A model generated the notes under the pieces. The model saw only the letters and a list, made by a program, of their open reading frames with translations. It was not told the origin of the DNA and did no database searches. The translations under genes and the position numbers were made by a program. Shown piece by piece: positions 41,337-50,064 of a DNA stretch of 60,960 bases. Numbering within the stretch: the stretch's first letter is position 1; the number at the start of each line of letters is the position of its first letter. Source of the stretch: CAYGBM01 sp964348225 (lineage in GTDB: Bacteria > Patescibacteriota > Minisyncoccia > Minisyncoccales > CG1-02-41-26); the NCBI GenBank assembly GCA_964348225.1, contig CAYGBM010000025.1, forward strand, positions 1 through 60,960. Reading direction: 5' to 3'.

Positions 41337-42464
41337 ATGAAAAAAATCCTTATTTTAGGAATTGACGGCTACCTTGGCTGGGCCTTAGCGAATTATTTAA
41401 AAGAAAGGGGCTATGAAGTTTTTGGCATGGATAATTTTTTGAGAAGAAAAATGGTGAAAGAGATCGGCAGCCATTCAGCTGTGCCTATTTTAAGCCCGGA
41501 AGAGAGGCAGAAGTATATTCCTTTTGAGGTCGGGGATATGCTTGATTATCAAAAAGTTGAGGATGTTTTGCAGAGATTTCGACCAGATGCCATTGTTCAT
41601 TTTGCAGAACAGCCAGCTGCCCCTTATTCAATGATAGACGTTCAACATGCTGTTTTTACCCAGAAAAATAATGTTTTAGGGACATTAAATCTTCTTTGGG
41701 CGATGAAAGAGATTTGTCCCGACGCCCATTTGATTAAGCTAGGAACCATGGGCGAGTACGGAACACCCAACATAGATATCTCCGAAGGTTTTTTTGAAAT
41801 AGAGTTTAGGGGAAGAAAAGACAGATTGCCTTTTCCCAAGCAGGCAGGGAGCTGGTATCATCAGACAAAGGTACACGATTCAAACAATATCTTATTTGCC
41901 TGCAGAATCTGGGGGTTGAGGTCAACCGATATTAACCAAGGTCCTGTTTATGGAAGCAAAACCGATGAAATGAAAGAAGATTGGCAGAGAACCCGTTTTG
42001 ACTTTGACCAGTCCTTTGGAACCGCCTTAAACAGATTTTGCAGCCAGGCAGTAATTGGCTTTCCTTTGACCCCTTATGGCAGGGGCGGCCAAATCAGAGG
42101 TTATATCAATATTAACGATTCCATGCAAGCAATCCGCTTGATTATTGACAATCCCCCCAAGCAAGGGGAATACAGGGTATTTAATCAATGGATAGAAAAG
42201 TTCAGCATCAACCAGTTAGCTGAGATTGTCAAACAGGCAGCAGAGAAAATCGGATTAAAAGTTACTATTCAAGCGCTTAATAATCCAAGGAAAGAGGCTG
42301 AGGAACATTATTATAACCCTGACAATCAAGGGCTTTTTCGCTTGGGCTTGAAACCGCGGGGCTTAAAAGAAGTTGTCCCCCAGACTATAAAGGACTTAAT
42401 AAAATTTAAAGATAGGATTGAGGCAAAAAAAGACTTCATTAAACCAACCATTAAGTGGGCATAA
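41337..42464 (+). CDS. sqdB: UDP-sulfoquinovose synthase
   Basis: A 375-aa SDR of the SQD1/SqdB/Agl3 family, which joins UDP-glucose and sulfite into UDP-sulfoquinovose. LILGIDGYLGWALA (5-18) is the cofactor motif, EQPAAPYSM at 91-99 (EQR is more usual in the family), KLGTMGEYGTPNIDI (134-148, with Thr137), and YHQTKVHDS (174-182, with Tyr174, His175, Lys178). NPRKEAEEHYYNP also matches. It directly follows the APS reductase fusion. This is far more specific than the generic SDRs of the locus. Confidence 0.94.
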   Translation: MKKILILGIDGYLGWALANYLKERGYEVFGMDNFLRRKMVKEIGSHSAVPILSPEERQKYIPFEVGDMLDYQKVEDVLQRFRPDAIVHFAEQPAAPYSMIDVQHAVFTQKNNVLGTLNLLWAMKEICPDAHLIKLGTMGEYGTPNIDISEGFFEIEFRGRKDRLPFPKQAGSWYHQTKVHDSNNILFACRIWGLRSTDINQGPVYGSKTDEMKEDWQRTRFDFDQSFGTALNRFCSQAVIGFPLTPYGRGGQIRGYININDSMQAIRLIIDNPPKQGEYRVFNQWIEKFSINQLAEIVKQAAEKIGLKVTIQALNNPRKEAEEHYYNPDNQGLFRLGLKPRGLKEVVPQTIKDLIKFKDRIEAKKDFIKPTIKWA

Positions 42465-42481
42465 GAGGAGTCAAATAGAAA

Positions 42482-43435
42482 ATGACAGCTAAATGTTATC
42501 TTTGCTTAGGTGAAAACCTAAAACTAATCAGAGATAGATTAAGGCATAATATAAAAAGGAATGTTTGGCAGTGTCTTGGCTGCGGTTTGGTTTTTTTAGA
42601 GCCAGGGCAAGAGAATTTAAAAGAATTCTACACAGAGGACTATCGCAAACTTCATAGTCCGGTTGTAGGTAAGGCCCTTTCAGCCAAGGAGATTTTTGAT
42701 ATTTACTTACCCTTTCAACAGAACCGTCTAAACGAAATTCAGCATCTTTTAAATCCGAAAAAGAAGGTTTTAGATATTGGGTGTTCAACCGGTCATTTTC
42801 TTTATTCAATCAAGAAATGTGTCGGAGAGGTTGTTGGGGTTGAGCTAAACCAAGAACATGCTGATTTTTGCAACAATAATTTGGGGATTAAAGTTTACAC
42901 TCAACCCATTGAGGAGGTGAATTTGCCAAAGGGTTACTTTGATTTAGTTTCAATTTTACAAACATTAGAACATATCGAAAACCCTGTTTCGTTTTTGAGA
43001 AAGGTTGGTGAATTTCTCAAGCCAGATGGTACTCTTTATTTGGAGGTGCCAAACGTAGACGATGCTTTAAGAACCATTTTCGGTATTTCTGCTTTTGACG
43101 ATTTCGACTTTAGACAACCGCATCTATTTTATTTTTCAAAAAATACCCTTTCTTCAATAGCTGGAAAGGCTGGCTTTGAGGGGGTAGTTAAGGGCACTGC
43201 CTATCCAAATATTATTAATCAGCTTCACTGGATTTTTCTTCAGAAACCCCAGAATTCAGCAAGCGATATGTTTGGCGATATCCGACTGCCTTTTGCTGCA
43301 GATGTTCCAGGGGAGACAAAATCAGAATTCCTCAGTCTGTTTAGAAAATTCAATAAAGAGTACCGGCAGCTTCTTAAAAATAATTTTTTAGGTCATGCTA
43401 TTCTATTTTTGGGCAAGAAGAGATTAAGAGCATAG
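42482..43435 (+). CDS. Zinc-ribbon SAM methyltransferase
   Basis: A 317-aa protein. The N-terminal CYLCLGENL ... WQCLGCGLVF forms a four-Cys zinc ribbon (about 5-37). The methyltransferase core is VLDIGCSTGHFLYSI, GVELNQEHADFC, VSILQTLEHIENP. This layout is typical of sugar C- or O-methyltransferases (methyltransferase-type 11/23 with an N-terminal zinc domain). Two similar proteins are encoded at 45271 and 49087. Confidence 0.82.
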   Translation: MTAKCYLCLGENLKLIRDRLRHNIKRNVWQCLGCGLVFLEPGQENLKEFYTEDYRKLHSPVVGKALSAKEIFDIYLPFQQNRLNEIQHLLNPKKKVLDIGCSTGHFLYSIKKCVGEVVGVELNQEHADFCNNNLGIKVYTQPIEEVNLPKGYFDLVSILQTLEHIENPVSFLRKVGEFLKPDGTLYLEVPNVDDALRTIFGISAFDDFDFRQPHLFYFSKNTLSSIAGKAGFEGVVKGTAYPNIINQLHWIFLQKPQNSASDMFGDIRLPFAADVPGETKSEFLSLFRKFNKEYRQLLKNNFLGHAILFLGKKRLRA

Positions 43436-43492
43436 TCGCTCGTTATCGCTCGCGAACGATGAAGGCTTGAGGCTTAAAGACCTCAGTGAAAA

Positions 43493-44221
43493 ATGAAAAA
43501 TGCAAAGTATAAAAAAAATTATAAAATTCTCTGTTTAATTCCAGCCAGAGGGGGTTCTAAGCGGCTACCCAAGAAAAACATTCTTCTCCTTGGGGGACGC
43601 CCAATGCTCGAGTATGTTTGCAGGGCAGCCAAACAGAGTAGCTTGGTTAACCGTATTGTGCTGTCAACCGATGATGACGAAATTGCTCAAGTAGGCCGAA
43701 AGAATGGCATTGAGGTGCCTTTCAAGAGACCTTCAGAGTTAGCCCAAGACACAACGCCAACAGTACCGGTTTTGAGGCATGCCCTTACTTTTCTAAAAGA
43801 GAAAGAAGGCTACTGGCCTGATTTTGTTTTGATGCTTCCCCCAACCGCCCCTTTTGTTAAAACAGAGCAAATTGATAAAGCCCTCCGAGTGTTGATTGAC
43901 AAAGGAGTGGATTCGGTAGAAACACTAATTGAAGTGCCAACTATTTTTCACCCTTACAATGAACGTTATATTGACGAGAAAGGCTTTACTCACTTTCTTA
44001 TGCCGAAAGAGAGGGCCGAGCATAGCATTGAAAGCGGCAAGCGGCCCAAAATTTATGCCTTGGGCAACCTTTTTGCTTTCAAGCCAGAAAATCTTTTTGA
44101 AACTAACACCATCCAAGGCAAAACCTCTCTATCTATAATTATAGATAGAGAGACCGCTTGGGACATAGACGATACCCTTGATTTATTTATTGCCCAATGT
44201 TTACTAGAAAGAAAGACCTAA
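43493..44221 (+). CDS. neuA: CMP-nonulosonate cytidylyltransferase (NeuA)
   Basis: A 242-aa canonical member with an intact CTP loop LIPARGGSKRLPKKN (15-29), LSTDDDEIA (58-66), and the metal-binding DID in AWDIDDTLD (222-230; Asp224, Asp226). It activates the nonulosonic acid made by the NeuB-like enzyme with CTP. It is a close paralogue of the N-terminal domain of the 39881 fusion, so only this copy is expected to be catalytically competent. The gap upstream holds a CGCTCG mini-repeat. Confidence 0.9.
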   Translation: MKNAKYKKNYKILCLIPARGGSKRLPKKNILLLGGRPMLEYVCRAAKQSSLVNRIVLSTDDDEIAQVGRKNGIEVPFKRPSELAQDTTPTVPVLRHALTFLKEKEGYWPDFVLMLPPTAPFVKTEQIDKALRVLIDKGVDSVETLIEVPTIFHPYNERYIDEKGFTHFLMPKERAEHSIESGKRPKIYALGNLFAFKPENLFETNTIQGKTSLSIIIDRETAWDIDDTLDLFIAQCLLERKT

Positions 44222-44260
44222 ACAAGAAGGGCAAGGAAAAGCGGCAATTGCATTTCCTTT

Positions 44261-45262
44261 ATGTTTTTAGAAATATATAATAAATTCTTAAGAGATAGAT
44301 TTGATTTAGTTATTGAGGAAGAGAATGAACATTACATAAAAAAAGGAAAATTAATAGAGAGGAAAAAGGGATTTGAAATCCCCATTTATAACTATATACC
44401 AAGATTTTCCATAGACGACTACTGTGAGAGCTTTGGACTGCAGTGGGATAGATTTAAGAACCTCCAACATGATAGTAAAACCGGATATTCTCACTCATAC
44501 AACAGAATAGTCCAAAATACAGAATGGATTTTAGGCAAGTTGGCGGGCAAGTCCATTTTAGAGTGTGGTTGTGGGCCGGGCAGATTTACAGAAATATTCA
44601 TTGAGAATCAGGCAGAGGTTGTTTCGGTTGATATGAGCCGGGCTGTAGATATCAACCTTGAAAACTGCGGAAAAAAAAAGAATTTACTGTTATTGCAATC
44701 TGATATTACTAAGATGCCCTTTTTTTATGGAAAATTTGACTTCGTATTCTGTTATGGTGTGTTACAACATACTCCAAATCCGGAAGAGACGTTTAAGGTA
44801 TTAGTCAAATATCTAAAGCCTGGTGGAAGAATAAGTGTGGACATTTATAGGAAGCAATTTCTTCCAACCTGCTGGACTACTCCAAAATATCTTTGGCGCC
44901 CCATAACAAAGCGAATGAAAAAAGAAACTTTATTGAAAATAATAGAATGGTACATCCCTAAATATCTTTATTTTGACACCTTCATTAAAAAGATTCCTAA
45001 AATTGGTTGTGTGATTGCTGGGTTAATACCTATACCTTGTTGGAACTATATTGACTTGGGCTATTCTAGGAAGGGGAGGATTCGCCATGCCATCTTGGAT
45101 ACATTTGATGCTTTAAGCTCTGAATACGATATTCCAAAAACAAAAAAAGAAATAGAACAATGGTTTAGTGATAGTCCAGAGCTCCAGGATATCAAGGTGT
45201 TTTATGGGAGTAATGGGATCGTTGGTAATGCCAAAAAAAAGTTAAAATCTAGAGAACATTGA
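44261..45262 (+). CDS. SAM-dependent methyltransferase
   Basis: A 333-aa class I methyltransferase: ILECGCGPGRFTEIF, VVSVDMSRAVDINLENC, FVFCYGVLQHTPNPEETF and YLKPGGRISVDIYR. The N-terminal 80 residues (HYIKKGKLIERKKGFEIPIY) resemble the Trm112-like leader seen in some sugar-locus methyltransferases, without the cysteines. The substrate is unknown. Confidence 0.8.
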   Translation: MFLEIYNKFLRDRFDLVIEEENEHYIKKGKLIERKKGFEIPIYNYIPRFSIDDYCESFGLQWDRFKNLQHDSKTGYSHSYNRIVQNTEWILGKLAGKSILECGCGPGRFTEIFIENQAEVVSVDMSRAVDINLENCGKKKNLLLLQSDITKMPFFYGKFDFVFCYGVLQHTPNPEETFKVLVKYLKPGGRISVDIYRKQFLPTCWTTPKYLWRPITKRMKKETLLKIIEWYIPKYLYFDTFIKKIPKIGCVIAGLIPIPCWNYIDLGYSRKGRIRHAILDTFDALSSEYDIPKTKKEIEQWFSDSPELQDIKVFYGSNGIVGNAKKKLKSREH

Positions 45263-45270
45263 AGAAGATT

Positions 45271-46170
45271 ATGGAAAAAGAAATTTCAAAATGCATTTTG
45301 TGCGACAGCCAGCCAGCAGACCTTAAAGAGGTGTTATCTTTCGAAGAATTAAAAGAGATTTGGAAATACACAAAAATTGAGATAGAAAAACATCTTCCCC
45401 CTTCTATTTTTCTGCTAAAAGAATGTTCGTCATGCGCTTTGCAATTTTTTGACCCTCAGATAAGCGGAGATGACGATTTTTATTCTTTATCCCCAATAAG
45501 GAATTATCAGTTCAGCTGGGACTATAAGGTGATTTCAAGATATATTTTAAAGCACAGATTGGAATCTCTTTTAGATTATGGTTGCGGAGAAGGTTTTTTC
45601 TTGAAAATACTTCCCGAAGAAATCTTTAGGGTGGGCATAGATTTTAATGTAAAACCCCAGAAAAAAGAAAACCTCCGATTAATTAAGAGCAATTTATTAG
45701 ACTTTGAGCCAGGCAGGCAATTCGAGGCGGTGATCTCGGTTCAGGTTTTAGAACATCTGACTGATCCTAAAAGGCATTTAAGAAAAATGATAGAGTCTTT
45801 AAAAGAAGGCGGCTATTTATTTCTTTCAGTTCCCAACAGAAACGGGGTTTTAAGGCTAATAGAAAACAAAGGAAAACCCCTAGATTTTCCGCCCCATCAT
45901 TTGACTCGTTGGTCGAAAAAAACAATGCAGAAAATCTCGGAAATTTATCATTTAAAGATTATTACTGTCATTGAAGAGCCTTTAAGCTACCATCATTTTA
46001 GATGGGCAATGCATACTTTCATTGGCACTCGTTATATGGACAGTGGTTTCAAAAATAAGATTTTAGGGAAAATTCTTCTTTTAAAACAGGAGGTATCACT
46101 TCCTATTTCTTATCCACGGTTTAAAGATTCAGTTAAGGGCCATAGTATTTTGGCTGTTTTTCAGAAGTAA
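45271..46170 (+). CDS. Zinc-ribbon SAM methyltransferase
   Basis: Just under 300 aa, with an N-terminal CILCDS ... CSSCALQFF zinc ribbon, then LLDYGCGEGFFLKIL, ISVQVLEHLTDPKRH and LKEGGYLFLSVPNRNG. The ATG at 45271 is taken; an in-frame TTG at 45259 overlaps the previous stop. It is the second of three such methyltransferases in the locus. Confidence 0.8.
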   Translation: MEKEISKCILCDSQPADLKEVLSFEELKEIWKYTKIEIEKHLPPSIFLLKECSSCALQFFDPQISGDDDFYSLSPIRNYQFSWDYKVISRYILKHRLESLLDYGCGEGFFLKILPEEIFRVGIDFNVKPQKKENLRLIKSNLLDFEPGRQFEAVISVQVLEHLTDPKRHLRKMIESLKEGGYLFLSVPNRNGVLRLIENKGKPLDFPPHHLTRWSKKTMQKISEIYHLKIITVIEEPLSYHHFRWAMHTFIGTRYMDSGFKNKILGKILLLKQEVSLPISYPRFKDSVKGHSILAVFQK

Positions 46171-46183
46171 ACGGAGAAATTAA

Positions 46184-47401
46184 ATGGAAGAAATAAAAGT
46201 AAGCCATATAAATCCAACCGATATTAAAGGAGGGGCTTCTCTAGCAGGTTACAGGCTCCACAAAGATTTTTTAAAATACCCAGAGATTGATTCGGTTTTA
46301 TTTGTTCATAAAAAACACACTCGAGATAAAGAAGTGTTGCAGTTTTCTAATTTCTTTTTCAGACAGATTGAGAGAGTTTTGAACAAAATAGGCTACCTGA
46401 CGGGACTGCAATATCTTTTCAGCGTCAATTGGCTGTCACTCTTTTTTCGAAAAAGGTTTTATCAGACAGATGTCTTTATTATCAGAATGCTCCATGGTGG
46501 TTATTTGCCCTTTTGGCTACCCTGGCTTTTGAGCAAAATAGCCCCAGTTATTTGGCGATTTCCTGATATGTGGGCTTTTACCGGCCATTGCTCTTATTCA
46601 TACGATTGCCAGAAGTTTAAGGAAGTTTGCAGAGAATGTCCCCGTTTATCTGATTATCCAGGTTTGCTTAGAGACACAACCTCTTTTCTTTTTCGCCTGA
46701 AAAAATTCTTTTATCAAAAATCTAACCTTTATATAGTTTCTCCTTCGAAATGGCTGCTTGGCAATATAAAGCAAAGCCCTATTTTTAAAAATGCTCAAGC
46801 CTTTCGTATCCCAACAGGGGTAGATACTGCAATTTTTAAGCCAGAAAGAAAGAATAAAAGGCCAACTGTAATTGCGGTTTCTGCTGCATCGCAAAACAAA
46901 AGAAAGGGCGGTGAGCTTTTTCCAAAGATTCTTTCAAGCCTCAACAAGGTTTTGAAAGAAAAAAATCTATCCTTAGACTTCTACTGGGTTGGCGAAAAAA
47001 CCTTATCTTTTCCTTCTTTTTCCAGCATAAACCATATCTTTTTAGGTTTTTTACACGAAAGAGAGTTAGCAGAATATTATGCCAGAGCTCATCTTCATAT
47101 TCTGCCCACCTTAGCTGATAATTTGCCCAATACTTTGTTGGAAAGTTTAGCTTCAGGCACTCCAGCAGTTACCTTTGATGTTGGTGGCTGTAAGGACGTG
47201 ATTAAGCATTTAAAAACTGGATACTTGGCAAAGCCCCGAGATATTGATGATTTTATAAGGGGCATTATTTCTTTATTAGATAACCAGCAGAGATTGACTG
47301 AGATGGGTAAAGAAGGCAGGAAATTAATTGTTGAAAATTTCACTCTTCAGCACCAAACCCAGCGCTATTTAAAACTAATAGAAAACATCTTAAATCTTTA
47401 A
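46184..47401 (+). CDS. GT4-family glycosyltransferase (WcaC-like)
   Basis: A 405-aa GT-B enzyme. It starts KVSHINPTDIKGGASLAGYR, typical of the WcaC/colanic-acid group. A Cys-rich central part (GHCSYSYDCQKFKEVCRECP) is also seen in that group. The donor site has PTGVDTAIFKPE, AASQNKRKGG and the E-x7-E region DNLPNTLLESLASGTP. The sugar is unknown. Confidence 0.87.
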   Translation: MEEIKVSHINPTDIKGGASLAGYRLHKDFLKYPEIDSVLFVHKKHTRDKEVLQFSNFFFRQIERVLNKIGYLTGLQYLFSVNWLSLFFRKRFYQTDVFIIRMLHGGYLPFWLPWLLSKIAPVIWRFPDMWAFTGHCSYSYDCQKFKEVCRECPRLSDYPGLLRDTTSFLFRLKKFFYQKSNLYIVSPSKWLLGNIKQSPIFKNAQAFRIPTGVDTAIFKPERKNKRPTVIAVSAASQNKRKGGELFPKILSSLNKVLKEKNLSLDFYWVGEKTLSFPSFSSINHIFLGFLHERELAEYYARAHLHILPTLADNLPNTLLESLASGTPAVTFDVGGCKDVIKHLKTGYLAKPRDIDDFIRGIISLLDNQQRLTEMGKEGRKLIVENFTLQHQTQRYLKLIENILNL

Positions 47402-47418
47402 TCTTATAACTTATAACT

Positions 47419-48207
47419 ATGTTCAAGGGAGGGCTTAGGAAAAAGGGAATTTATAAAACCTCGTTACCGGGCAAACCTCTTATCACGGTGGTAACCGTTG
47501 TTTTGAATAACAAAAGATACATAGAAGATGCTATTTCAAGTGTTCTCGGGCAAACATATGATAATGTTGAGTACATTGTTATTGATGGCGGGTCAACCGA
47601 CGGAACGTTGGATGTAATTAAAAAATATGGAGAAAAAATTGACTATTGGATAAGCAGTAAGGATAAAGGAATTTATGATGCTATGAATAAGGGAACAGAA
47701 TTGGCAAGAGGGGACTGGATTCATCTTCTGAATTCTGATGATTATTATTTTTCCTCTGATGTCTTGGAAAAGGCAGTTGGGCATCTTGACAATTCCGGAG
47801 ATAATTTCTATTATTTTACCTTGATACATCAGTTTCCAAGCCAGAAAAAAAAGACCTATAAATACCCCTTTAATTTTTTGGGTTATCTCCGTCTCTATTA
47901 TTCTGCTTATCTTCCGCATCCCACTTTGTTTGTTATGAAAAAGCAGTATGAGGAAATCGGGCCTTATGACTTAAACTTTAAGATTGCCGCTGACCATGAT
48001 ATGATATTGAGATTATGCAAAAAATACCGCCCCTGTTTTGTTGATATACCGCTTTCTGTAATGAGAATCAGAGGCTACAGTAGCAAAGACCTCCCTAAAA
48101 CCTTTGAAGATTTCAGAAGAGTGACGGTTAAAAATGGTTTGAACCATCTTTTGGCTGGTTTAATCCTTAAATTCAAGGTCTTCAAATATAAATTAACCAA
48201 AAACTAA
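47419..48207 (+). CDS. GT2-family glycosyltransferase
   Basis: A 262-aa GT2 enzyme: LITVVTVVLNNKRYIEDAI, YIVIDGGSTDGTLDVIKKY, SKDKGIYDAMNKG and the LNSDDYYF metal region. It resembles WcaA-type transferases. It ends one base before the sulfotransferase gene, so the two are probably cotranscribed. The sugar it adds may be the one sulfated, but this is only inferred from position. Confidence 0.87.
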   Translation: MFKGGLRKKGIYKTSLPGKPLITVVTVVLNNKRYIEDAISSVLGQTYDNVEYIVIDGGSTDGTLDVIKKYGEKIDYWISSKDKGIYDAMNKGTELARGDWIHLLNSDDYYFSSDVLEKAVGHLDNSGDNFYYFTLIHQFPSQKKKTYKYPFNFLGYLRLYYSAYLPHPTLFVMKKQYEEIGPYDLNFKIAADHDMILRLCKKYRPCFVDIPLSVMRIRGYSSKDLPKTFEDFRRVTVKNGLNHLLAGLILKFKVFKYKLTKN

Positions 48208-48208
48208 T

Positions 48209-49072
48209 ATGTATCTTTTCTTACATATACCCAAGGCAGCGGGTACAACATTCACTTCTCTTTTGAGAAGAAATTTTAAAGAAAGGTTCGTTCCTATTTA
48301 TGGTCTTAAAAAAACAGGTTTTTTTAGTGACTCGGAAGTTAAAACATTGGCTACTTTTTTTCCTCAAGCTCAATGTATAGCTACTCATAAATTTGCTTGC
48401 CCTATTCCACAGCCAGAAAATACTGACATAAGGTACAAACTCATAACATTCTTGAGGGACCCTGTTGACAGAGCTTTGTCGCATTATTTGTTTCACAGAA
48501 AGCGGGATAAGTTAGGCATTATAAAAAAAGAGCTTGCTCGTTTGCCCTTTGAAGAATATTTTGAGAAGTTGAGAGAGAAATGCCACAAAGATGCTCAAGG
48601 AGAATGGTCTTATTTATGTAATATGCAAGCTTACATTTTGGACAGGAATTATAATATAGAGGAAGCTAAAAAAAGAATCAAGAATGAGTTTTTCTTTGCG
48701 GGGGTGAGTGAGAGGTTCGATGAATGTCTTCTTCTTTTAAAAAAGAGATTCAAAAAAGATGGGATAGACCTGAAAATAAATTATTTCATGAAAAATGTAG
48801 GGGGTGGAAGAAAGAATTCCAAGGAATTTTTAGCCCCAAAAGTTTACGACAAGGTTCTCGAATCCAACCGATTAGATAAAGATCTCCATGATTTTGTTAA
48901 TCAACTTTTGGACGAGGAGATAAAAGGCTACGGTAATCAATTTTATACTGATTTAGCAAGCTTCAAAAAAGAGCAGAAACGGCTTAGTTCTTTCACTGGT
49001 TCAGCGGAATTATTAAGTAAATTTTTACGTTATCAAAATAAGCTGGTTAATAAATGGCTTGCTCGCTTTTAA
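48209..49072 (+). CDS. PAPS-dependent sulfotransferase (family 2-like)
   Basis: A 287-aa protein starting MYLFLHIPKAAGTTF, the 5'-phosphosulfate loop (6-14) found in carbohydrate sulfotransferases as HIPK(T/A)(G/A)GT. LITFLRDPVDRALSHYLF (78-95) is the 3'-phosphate motif, with Arg83 and Ser91. It would transfer sulfate from PAPS to a sugar hydroxyl. No signal peptide is seen, so it acts in the cytosol where PAPS is made. Supply (28658) and PAP clearance (30375) are in the same locus. Confidence 0.85.
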   Translation: MYLFLHIPKAAGTTFTSLLRRNFKERFVPIYGLKKTGFFSDSEVKTLATFFPQAQCIATHKFACPIPQPENTDIRYKLITFLRDPVDRALSHYLFHRKRDKLGIIKKELARLPFEEYFEKLREKCHKDAQGEWSYLCNMQAYILDRNYNIEEAKKRIKNEFFFAGVSERFDECLLLLKKRFKKDGIDLKINYFMKNVGGGRKNSKEFLAPKVYDKVLESNRLDKDLHDFVNQLLDEEIKGYGNQFYTDLASFKKEQKRLSSFTGSAELLSKFLRYQNKLVNKWLARF

Positions 49073-49086
49073 CTTCTCGGGAAATT

Positions 49087-50043
49087 ATGGGTGGAGAATA
49101 TCAATGTTCCTTATGTGGTTCAGAAAAAATTGAAGAAATAGGTACCATCCAGAGACCGTTTAATCTATTTAAATGTAATAAGTGCCAGCTTTTTTTTATT
49201 CTGCCCCGGCCCAAACAAGAGGAGTTGAAAATGGCTTACAAGGGCTTTAATAGTGATATAGGAAAGCTTAAGCCCCGAGAGGCTGAACGGATTTCAGTCA
49301 GGTACTATAAGATTATTAAAAGCTATTGCCCTGAAGCAAAGAAAATTTTGGAAATTGGCTGCTCCACTGGTCATATCCTTTACGGCTTAAAGCAATATGG
49401 TTATGAGATACAGGGGACAGATTTATCGTCAAGGGCATGTCAGCTTGCTCAAGAATATTATGGTGTTAAAGTTCACGATGCAGAATTTCCTCCACCCGAA
49501 AGCCAAGATTCCTTTGATGTTATAATTATGAGCCATTTGATAGAACACGTTCCCGAACCAAAGGCTTTTATTACTAAAGCTACAAAGTTTTTAAAACCAA
49601 ACGGAATTTTAATTATTTCAACGCCAAATTCAAAGTCGTTGGGCTTCAGGATCTTTAGGGGGCATTATCCGGTTATTAATCCTCCTTTTCATCTTAATTT
49701 TTTCAACAAAAAAACCCTATCCTTTTTGACTGCTGACCGATATCAAATTAAGGAAGTTAAAAGCCACAGTACTGATTCTTTAGGACGCAATCCCTTTTTT
49801 CATGATGCTGCGGTTGGGTTTTTGAATTTTTTTAGAAATGTTCTGGGAAAAAAAAGAAAATTGTGGACTGTTGTCAACCAACAAAATTCTAGCAGAAAAG
49901 AAAAAAAAGCTTCCAAAAGCATTCTTTTGAGATGCCGCAAGTACTCAAGGAAAATTTTACAAGTTCTTTTTTCTCCTTTCTTTCTTTTACTTGATAAGTT
50001 TGGGTGGGGAGAGAATATTACTTTGGTTGGAGGGAGAACATAG
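49087..50043 (+). CDS. Zinc-ribbon SAM methyltransferase
   Basis: About 318 aa, with an N-terminal YQCSLCGSEKIEEIG ... LFKCNKCQLFF zinc ribbon and ILEIGCSTGHILYGL, GTDLSSRACQLAQEYYG, IIMSHLIEHVPEP. The start at 49087 (MGGEYQC) is preferred because the alternative at 49054 would overlap the sulfotransferase gene by 19 bases. It is the third member of this type here. Confidence 0.8.
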   Translation: MGGEYQCSLCGSEKIEEIGTIQRPFNLFKCNKCQLFFILPRPKQEELKMAYKGFNSDIGKLKPREAERISVRYYKIIKSYCPEAKKILEIGCSTGHILYGLKQYGYEIQGTDLSSRACQLAQEYYGVKVHDAEFPPPESQDSFDVIIMSHLIEHVPEPKAFITKATKFLKPNGILIISTPNSKSLGFRIFRGHYPVINPPFHLNFFNKKTLSFLTADRYQIKEVKSHSTDSLGRNPFFHDAAVGFLNFFRNVLGKKRKLWTVVNQQNSSRKEKKASKSILLRCRKYSRKILQVLFSPFFLLLDKFGWGENITLVGGRT

Positions 50044-50064
50044 CCGCTCGCTATCGCTCGCGAG
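50041..50064. repeat. CTCGC palindromic mini-repeat at convergent gene ends
   Basis: ccgctcgctatcgctcgcga followed by gcc contains the palindrome gctcgcgagc. Related copies are at 31302-31320 (gctcgcgagc) and 43438-43458 (cgctcgttatcgctcgcg). It encodes the last residues (RER) of the minus-strand glycosyltransferase and could fold at the convergent ends. Confidence 0.55.
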
